From Ehretia macrophylla (Eukaryota; Streptophyta; Magnoliopsida; Boraginales; Ehretiaceae): a stretch of 64,000 nucleotides of DNA. Made by a program: the position numbers and the translations under genes. This document shows positions 57,105 to 64,000 of this stretch, in pieces. The DNA lies in NCBI GenBank assembly GCA_037974665.1, contig CM075773.1:25885853-25949852 (forward strand), given 5' to 3'. The notes below the pieces were generated by a model that worked only from the letters and a program-made list of their open reading frames with translations, had not been told where the DNA came from and did not search any database. Numbering within the stretch: the first letter of the stretch is position 1; each line of letters opens with the position of its first letter.

Positions 57105-59380
57105 TGTAATACCCGAGTCCGGAATGTGAAAATTCCTTGTTTATTATTTTGAAAATTATATTTTCTTAAATTCTTTGAGAATTAATTGTTACTTTCTTGA
57201 TGTCGCAACGTGCATTGCATTTAGGGAGCGATAGCTAGAGAACGGTTTCTAGTCCTCAGCAAATAGTGAAACTAGTATTTAGATGACTTAAATTTTATAT
57301 TTTAATTGTTGCTAGCTGAAAATTTAATTGGTGATAATTATTTTAGCTTAAAATGTATTGAAATAAGGCCTTTTGACCAAGATTTAAGTAGTTGACCTTG
57401 ACCTTTGACCATTTGACTTAGCACTTAAATAAGCTTAAAACAAAGGAAAATAAAAAAAATAGCAGCTAAAAACAGAGAAGACCAGGCCGTGAGCTTCCAA
57501 GGAAAAAAAAACCTTTCAACCTTTCAATCATTCAATCTTCGCGTGAGCGAGTGCGGGGTGGTTTCCGAGGGGACTAGCGTTGTTTTCCTAGCGACTAGGA
57601 GGGCCTAAGGTGAGGGAATCATGTTATTTGCGCATTTAAATGTTTAGTGTATCAACTTTATGATTTTTAGATTTTATCCATAGATTGTTATTTAAATCGT
57701 TTTGATGCTTCTAGAATGTTCCTTGGCAATTGTAGAACGTGTATTTATAGCTTTTTAACATTTTCTGCGGTTAAATGTTGAGATTGTAGTTTAAACTAGT
57801 TGTTGAATAGTGTTTTATGAATAGTAAACCCTTGGAACGATGAAGTTGTTCCGTTATGCTGTTCGTTGATGTAGAATTGTGCTAGGTGTGCTAGAATGCC
57901 TAAGTGCATGGTGTGTTTGGGTTGCGTAATGGAAAAAATGGGAATTAAGCCTTGTTGAAAGTCGGGGTCGTTTAGGTCGAGTTTAGTATTTTCTCATTTT
58001 GCGTGTTGGCATTGTTTCGGGAGGCCATGGAAGCACTTTTGGTGCGATTATGGCGTTGGTTGGGTGTTTGGTTGGTATAGTTGTAGTTCAAACGAGAAAG
58101 GGGGAAAATCGGGGCTTTGCGCGAGTTCTAGGGTAAAGTAAGGTTTCGGGGTCTTTAGACGAGCCTTATGGTGACCTAGGAGGATGGGCGAAGTCAGTTT
58201 CCAGAACTCGTGGCTCGTTTGGAAATGGTAGTGTTTTGATAGTTGGGGCCGTTTTGTGTTTTGCTCGTTTTCTTGATTTTATGTCTATAGAATGCTTAGG
58301 GTTGATTGAAATACTTGTTTGAATTGTTTTGGATTGAAATGCTTATCAATTGTTGCTATTGCGTGCGAGAGTAACCTACTTTGTTATTCTCCCACGTGTG
58401 GCTTTATCGCTTGTTTATCGCCTTGTATCGAGTCTTGCATTGCATAGTGTCTCGCGCGTGAGTGATGGGCCTCTCTGGGTAGCCTCGGGTTGCCAGTGTT
58501 GGTTGCTCTAGCTCCGCTGCTATTCCCTTTTCTCGCTTGGGTTGCCTCCCAGGGAGTTTTGGGTCGTAGGTTGATGGATACTTCCGGGGTATTCCAAACT
58601 GGTGTTATAAGGTGGTTTGGGCCGGCGCGTCGTCATCGAATTCGTGTTTGAAAGTTGCTCATGAAAAGAGTATCGTATCCTTTGAATGAGTGTTTGCAGC
58701 TTTAAATACTTGCCTTGCTTTATTGTTGGCTTTGGTTGTATCTCTATATGATTTGTATGTATTGCTTGACTAATTGCATTGCATACTCCTCTCATCTCCG
58801 TCCTTGAGACCAATTGCCCTCGCTGAGCAATAGTTTTTGCTCATTCCTCTCTATACTATATTTTTACAGGAGTAGTTGAAGCAGACCCTATCGAGGTAAT
58901 AGAGGAGGAGGAGCAGGTGGAGGTGTTTCCGTGATAGCACTTCTCTGCTTTGCTGGTGGTTGGTTACCAGATTTTGTGCGAGCCATGCTTGTTATGTTTA
59001 TTGCTTGGATGTCGCTTAATTTTGAGGCTTGTAGCCTTGTATGTATTTTCTAGTTTGAGGCCTCTACGGTCTTATGTTGTATAAGTTGAAAGAATGTAAA
59101 GTTGTAAACTTATACTCTTGTGACTAGTAAGAAAATGCATGCTAATGGAATTGATTAGTGGCATAAATACTTGTGTAGTATGCATATCATTTTTGGGTTG
59201 CAAAGTTGATTAATAAGAAATGTATGTTTCAAAGAAAGTTGGCTTGTTTGAGTTGTTTTATGGCTTTCGCAAGTATTATGATGATTTTAGGGTTTTTGGG
59301 CCGTCCCCGGTCCAGAGGAGACTCCGTCCGTGTGTCGGGTTCGGGCTTGGCCTTTTGCGGGGTCGGGTCGGGGCGTGACA
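57105..59380 (+). repeat. Gypsy LTR 3 (right)
   Basis: 2276 bp, TGTAATACCCGAG to GGGGCGTGACA, followed by ACTTC and resumed 5S spacer. About 14 of the first 300 bases differ from LTR 1, and a short segment near 57395 is missing. The shared module lies at ~58464-58615. Confidence 0.93.
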
Positions 59381-59847
59381 ACTTCGCTTCATGTAGAGGC
59401 TGGGCCCGCATACCTAGGGTGTGGGGCTTGTGACCAGCTCTCTGTTGCTCCGGTGCCCATAACTTTTGATCCGTAAGGAGTTACGCAGTGCACAGCATAC
59501 CGTTGGACAGCTCTACGAGAGCTCTACGATGAGGGCAACAAGCCTGCTCGGCTGCGCCTATTTTCAGAGCCTAAAATCGAATGTTTTCATCAGTTTTAGG
59601 CCATTTTTCTTCTTTTGTTTAGTTTTTTCGTCCCGGATTGTACGTCATGAGCTGTTAAAAGGACGACAACCAAACTCAAAGGACATTAGAGGGCCCTACA
59701 ACGTGTCGATATCACGTCTTGCGAGGATGCTGCATTGTTGAAGCGGATGGGTTGTCGTTAAGCCCATTGGCCCTTTTGAATGGGCCATCTTTCTGGGCTG
59801 GGATTGTGGACCGCCAACACATAACGGATTTGTGTTCTGAACATGAC

Positions 59848-59966
59848 GGGTGTGATCATACCAGCACTAATGCACAGGATCCCATCAGAACTCCGAAGGT
59901 AAGTGTGCTTGGGTGAGAGTAGTACTAGGATGGGTGACCCCTTGGGAAGTCCTCGTGTTGCACCCC
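59848..59966 (+). rRNA. 5S rRNA: 5S rRNA gene, array copy 38
   Basis: About six substitutions: C6T, C29A, T52G, C57T, C67T, C95T. The following spacer (GTGTTGATAACTTTTAATCC) is close to that after copy 28. Confidence 0.92.
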
Positions 59967-60528
59967 CTCTTTTCAATTTTTTTTGCTCCGGTTAGGGTTG
60001 CCAAGATTCTTTATCTACCACATTTCTATTAGCAAATCTCTCGGCACCTTGGGCAAGACAACTTCAATTCACTTAGAGGCTGGGCCCGCAAACCGAGGAC
60101 GTGGGGCTTCTGACAAGGTCTCCGTCGCTCCAGTGTTGATAACTTTTAATCCGTACGGAGTAACGCAACGTACAGTATACCGTTGGAAAGCTCTCCTAGA
60201 GCTCTACAATGGGGGCAGCAAGCTTGATCGGCTGTGCCTATTTTTGGAGCCCAAAATTGAATATTTTCATCAGTTTCGGGCCACTTTTTCTTCTTTTGCT
60301 ATGTTTTTCCGTCCCGGATCGTACGTCATGAGCTATTAAAAGGACGACAACCTAATTCGCGGGAGAGTAGAGGGCCTTACAAAGCGCCGATATCACGTGT
60401 TGTGAGGATGCTAAGTTGTTGAAGTGGATAGGTTGTCGTTAAGCCCATTGGGCCTTTTGAATGGGCCATCTCTCTGGGCTGGGACTCTGAACCGTCAACA
60501 CATAAAGGATTTGTGCCCTCAACATGAC

Positions 60529-60647
60529 GGGTGGGATCATACTAGCACTAATGCACCAGATCCTATCAGAACTCCGAAGTTAAGCGTGCTTGGGTGAGAG
60601 TAGTACTAGGATGGGTGACCCCCTGGAAAGTCCTCGTGTTGCACCCC
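60529..60647 (+). rRNA. 5S rRNA: 5S rRNA gene, array copy 39
   Basis: About six substitutions: C6G, C15T, G30A, C36T, C67T, G99A. Confidence 0.92.
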
Positions 60648-61205
60648 ACTTTTCAAATTTGTTTTTCCCTGGTTAGGGTTGCCAAGATTCTTTATCCACC
60701 GTATTTCTATTACTGAATCCCACGGCACCTTGGGCAGGACAACTTCGCTTCACGTAAAGGCTGGGCCTGCATACCGAGGGCGTGGGGCTTGTGACTAAGT
60801 CTCCGTCGCTCCGGTGCCCATAACTTTTAATCTGAAAGGAGTTACGCAGCGCACAACATCCCGTTGGAAAGCTGTCCGAGAGCTCTACGACGGGGGTAGC
60901 AAGCTTGCTCTCCTGCGCCTATTTTTGAGCCCCAAATTGAACGTTTTCATCAGTTTTGGGCTACTTTTCTTCTTTTGCTCTATTTTTCAGTCCTGAATCG
61001 TACGTCGTGAGTTGTTTAAAGGATGACAACCAAAGTCGCGGGAGATAACATGGCCCTACAACGCATCGATATCACGTCATACGAGGATGCTACGTTGTTA
61101 AAGCGGATGGGTTGTCGTTAAGCCCACTAGGCCTTTTGAATAGGCCATCGCTCTGGGCTGGGACTGTGAACCGTCAACACAAAGGATTTGTGCCCTCAAC
61201 ATGAC

Positions 61206-61324
61206 GGGTGTTATCATACCAGTAGTAATGCACCGGATCCCATCAGAACTTCGAAGTTAAGCGTGCTTGGGTGAGACTAGTACTAAGATGGGTGAACCCC
61301 TGGGAAGTCCTCGTGTTACACCCC
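61206..61324 (+). rRNA. 5S rRNA: 5S rRNA gene, array copy 40
   Basis: About ten substitutions, including GTTATC at 5-10, GAGACTAGTACTAAG and TTACACCCC at the end. Resembles copies 30 and 33. Last 5S gene in the window. Confidence 0.9.
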
Positions 61325-61407
61325 CCTTTTCAATTTTTTTTGCCCCGGTTAGGGTTGCCAAGATTCTTTATCGACCGCATTTCTATTACCGAATCCCACT
61401 GTACCTT

Positions 61408-64000
61408 TGTGAGGCCCGACCTCGATTTACGTGTGATACCTCATTTTGTGTGCCCTAATCTAGATTTACGTGCCTTTACCTAGGTTTAAGAATTGTGTTT
61501 CATTTTGTATGCCTTGCATTGAATTACGTGCATTCATTTAGGGTTGCGTGCATTTACTTGGAAAATATACGTTCGTCTCGTAGTTCGTGCCCTACCTCGT
61601 AGAGCGTGCCCTAGACCTAGGAAAGCATGCCCTCACGCTAATCAAGAAAGCATCTTACACGAAGCACTAGGTCATTAATTAATCCTACAAATTCCACTAA
61701 CTATTATTAAACTACTAATTCAACCCACTAGAAGAAAAAATCTCACAAAAAGCTAGACATTCCTTATTCTTTATTCCTTATTCTTTTTGCACTTTCAACA
61801 CACAATTAAATAATGCTCCAAAGATGACAAAAAAATCAGATTTTGATGCCTTGGCCGACCACCATGTGGGTTTTTATGCTTGCTTGCTCAATTCAAAATT
61901 AATTCTAGACAACTTATGACAATTCTATGACACAAATGCATAAAAAAATTGCTCAAAAAACCTCCGAAAAGCTTCCAAATCTCGACAAGGCTCATTGCCC
62001 ATGCTAGGTGATTCAAAATTCAAGCTTCTTGAAGACACAAATCTGATTTTTGCTATGCCCAAGGCCGAACATGCTTCATCTTTTGCAAAGCCATCATTTT
62101 TCTTTCATTTCTTTCATTCTCCTCACATTTCTCTCTCTCCCTCTCATTCTTCTCTCTCTCTCGGCCTTGGCTGAGTATCATTTTGCCTTTGCTCATCTTC
62201 ATCATTCCATGGTGCATCAAGACAAGCATCAAGCAAAGAAACTCAACCAAGCTAGCTAGGATGCAAGAATCACACATGCAAGCCCTTTGAACAACCATTT
62301 CGGCCTTGGTGAGTTTGCTAGCTTCCATTTCTTTTCTTCTTGTTCTAACCACATGCACCTACTAAGAACTTGGTCACTAAGCTAGGAAAAATAGAAAGAA
62401 ATCGAGTTGGAGTCTCGGCTAAGCAAGGAAGAAGAAGAAATTTGTGCTTCATCAAAGTTTTGTGCATCTTCTTGTTGATTTGCTAAGGTGAGGGCTAAAA
62501 CTTCTTGAAAATCTTTCAAAAATCCACATGCATGGTCTTAAATGTATGTCTTTGCTTCTGTACTTGAGTTATATGTGTGTTCATAAGCTTTTACAACCAT
62601 GCATGGCAAGATTTTGGCTTGAAGATGATGATAGATGAAATCGGGTTTGGTGACAGCTCTCTGTCTTGTTGTTTTGAGGTGAGTTTGGCTAGGAAAATGA
62701 TATTGAAAATGCATGAAAATTTTTAGGCAACTAGTTTTTCCAGTTTTGAACATTTTTTTGCAGAAATAGGCCAAAGCTAATTTTGGCTCTAAGGTCCTCA
62801 AAATGGCAAATCATTAAAATGTGTCCAAATCTGGAAGTCTGGAAAAAAATGAAGCAGGTTTTGGCAGATGCACTGACCTTGTGGAACGAACCAGTTTTGA
62901 CTTAGTAAATGATATCCAAAATGCATGAAATTTGGTGTGCTGTTATATTTTTCAGTTCTGGACATTTTTGTCAGAAATGGACTAAGGCTAAATCTGACCC
63001 TAAGGACCTCAAAAACGACAATTATTGAATTGTGTGCACTGTTTTGGCTATAACTATTGATCGCGAACTCCAAATGATGCAAGGTTTGTTTCTGGTTTTA
63101 GTTCACTTCTTAAACATTAATTTTACATCTTATTTACTGGAATGGGAGATTGTTTGCTTGACTTAATGATTGTGAGAAAACAGCCTATTGCAGTGAGGGT
63201 TTCACTTAGTTATATGCTTTGAAATTTGTTGTAACTTCTCTTGTGGTATTAATTGCTTGGGATTGTGGCATTGGGATGTTGTGTGGACTGTTTTGAGTAC
63301 TTGGGGATGTTTGAATTAATTGATGCTTGACTTGAGATTGATTTTGAGTTGACTTGGGGCTTAATTGCACGGGTAAGCACGAAATAGAAACCCTAGTGAC
63401 TAGGTGAACTTGCTAAGTGTTGATTCTTTGAATATTGAGTGTAATTATATGTTTAGTAGGCTGCCCGTAGTTGCCCTTATAGCCCCAATGTGATTTTGAT
63501 CGTTGCATGTTGACAAATAGGCCTTTCTTGCATCCGAGCGCACGTAGATATTGTTGCATGTTGAATAATCTTATTATTTGATTACGTGGACTTTGAATTG
63601 AGTTATATGACTTGATTTACGTGCGTTACATGGCTGCCCGTTTAATGTTCATATAACTCCATATGCCTTTCAAGTGAAATTAATTGTCTATTCGTGCCTC
63701 GCTTGTTTACTTGTCAATATGCAATCTTATGACTGTCTGGAGGCAACCTACTTTGTTGTCCTCCTAAGGTGATATATTAAATGTCATAAATGTGCATTGC
63801 ATGAAAAGTTGCAACCTTTCACTCTAGCGTGGTAGCATTCACGCACATCGGGCGGCATCGAGCTTGCCGGTGTAACCGTGACTACCATTGTCCAATTCCC
63901 TCTCTCGCTTGGGGGCTAGACTTCCTCAGAGAGTTGGGTCGTAGGATTTCAGGGTACGTCCGGAGTACACACACTTGGCGTGATAAGGGGATGATTCGAA
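61408..64000 (+). mobile_element. Gypsy-type LTR (fourth family), truncated by window end
   Basis: 5S spacer stops inside CACCTTGGGCAAG, and the sequence continues TGTGAGGCCCGACC, an LTR start comparable with TGTGATACCCCGAAC (LARD) and TGTAATACCCGAGCC (gypsy). At least 2.6 kb follows with no protein gene. Contents: a pyrimidine-rich stretch at ~62094-62161, AAGGTGAGGG at 62485-62494, an internal direct repeat at ~62690-63045, and the module common to the other LTRs at ~63847-63985 (GGGTCGTAGGATTTCAGGGT). The shared module sits ~2.4 kb from the start, similar to its place in the LARD. If ACCTT (61403-61407) is the target duplication, it should recur at the far end. Open frames here are incidental. 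Confidence 0.75.
62690..63045 (+). repeat. Direct repeat inside the fourth LTR
   Basis: Segments at ~62690-62830 and ~62900-63045 match imperfectly with a period of ~212 bp. Both read ATGATAT..AAAATGCATGAAA, then CAGTT.TG.ACATTTTTG..., GCTAA.T.TG..CTAAGG.CCTCAAAA. It is an old duplication within the LTR. Confidence 0.7.

Larger units (their letters stand above)
32679..59380 (+). mobile_element. Tandem Ty3/gypsy chromovirus (Tekay/Del-like), three LTRs and two internal regions
   Basis: A single insertion flanked by ACTTC on both sides (32674-32678 and 59381-59385), organised LTR-internal-LTR-internal-LTR. Each LTR is ~2.28 kb, starts TGTAATACCCGAG and ends GGGGCGTGACA; each internal region is ~4.94 kb once later insertions are removed. 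Pol order is protease, reverse transcriptase, RNase H, integrase, with a chromodomain-like tail, as in chromoviruses; long LTRs and the initiator-Met primer site fit Tekay/Del. Both gag-pol copies are broken in several places, so this is a fossil. LTRs differ by ~4-5% over the first 300 bp compared, suggesting roughly two million years. A LARD and a solo LTR are nested inside. Confidence 0.92.
59381..61407 (+). repeat. 5S rDNA tandem array, last block
   Basis: The spacer of the unit begun at 32461 resumes after the gypsy element (unit length ~680 bp without it), followed by three more 5S genes at 59848, 60529 and 61206. The array is cut at 61407, 202 bases after the start of copy 40, by another LTR. 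Unit types here resemble those at 26356-28387. Confidence 0.94.

Noticed and set aside
2413-61407. CRISPR-like regular repeats
   Set aside because: The regular ~678 bp spacing is plant 5S rDNA; there are no short repeats with unique spacers.
62050-62358. Serine/leucine-rich frame at 62050 and its charged antisense partner
   Set aside because: Both come from a pyrimidine-rich stretch (TTTCTCTC-like) in the terminal LTR; low-complexity composition, no domain.

Overview
The window is nuclear DNA from a flowering plant, most likely a core eudicot. The 5.8S gene carries the angiosperm-type sequence, ITS1 has the conserved angiosperm GGCRY...CAAGGAA motif, every 5S gene is of plant type, and the LTR retrotransposons are plant Ty1/copia and Ty3/gypsy (chromovirus, Tekay/Del-like) families. 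I cannot name the genus. No ordinary single-copy host protein gene was found; nearly all long open frames are retroelement genes or chance frames in ribosomal repeats.

Layout. (1) 1-2412: the 3' part of a 35S rDNA unit, with an ITS1 enlarged by short tandem subrepeats, then 5.8S, ITS2 and the first ~1.27 kb of 26S. This unit is decayed, largely by C-to-T/G-to-A changes. The 26S is cut short and fused directly to the spacer of a 5S repeat at 2412/2413. (2) 2413-61407: one long head-to-tail 5S rDNA array on the + strand, 40 copies of a ~119 bp gene in ~678 bp units, split by two retrotransposon insertions. All 40 genes differ from their own majority consensus (3 to about 16 changes each), so this looks like a relict, poorly homogenised array. 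Within it are a five-unit (~3.39 kb) and a three-unit (~2.03 kb) higher-order repeat. (3) 5111-10441: a Ty1/copia element on the minus strand with ~603 bp LTRs and target-site duplication CTACG. (4) 32679-59380: a Ty3/gypsy chromovirus insertion flanked by ACTTC, unusual in having three LTRs and two internal regions in tandem. Nested inside it are a young non-autonomous LARD-type element (40199-47307, 3005 bp LTRs that look identical) in the middle LTR and a solo LTR (50273-53139) in the second gag region. (5) 61408-64000: the start of another long chromovirus-type LTR that runs off the window.

How it fits together. The 5S genes keep the plant Pol III layout: upstream TATA-like box, C at -1, internal control region and a downstream T-run. 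Each spacer also carries TGGGCC (site II-like) pairs upstream and a telo-box core downstream. All three insertions into the array lie in spacers, never in a 5S gene, and two lie at nearly the same spacer position. The four gypsy-type LTR families share an internal ~150 bp module and a GTGAGG motif although most of their length has diverged, and one of them (the solo LTR) looks like a mosaic of two others. Differences, ages and consensus were judged by eye and are approximate.
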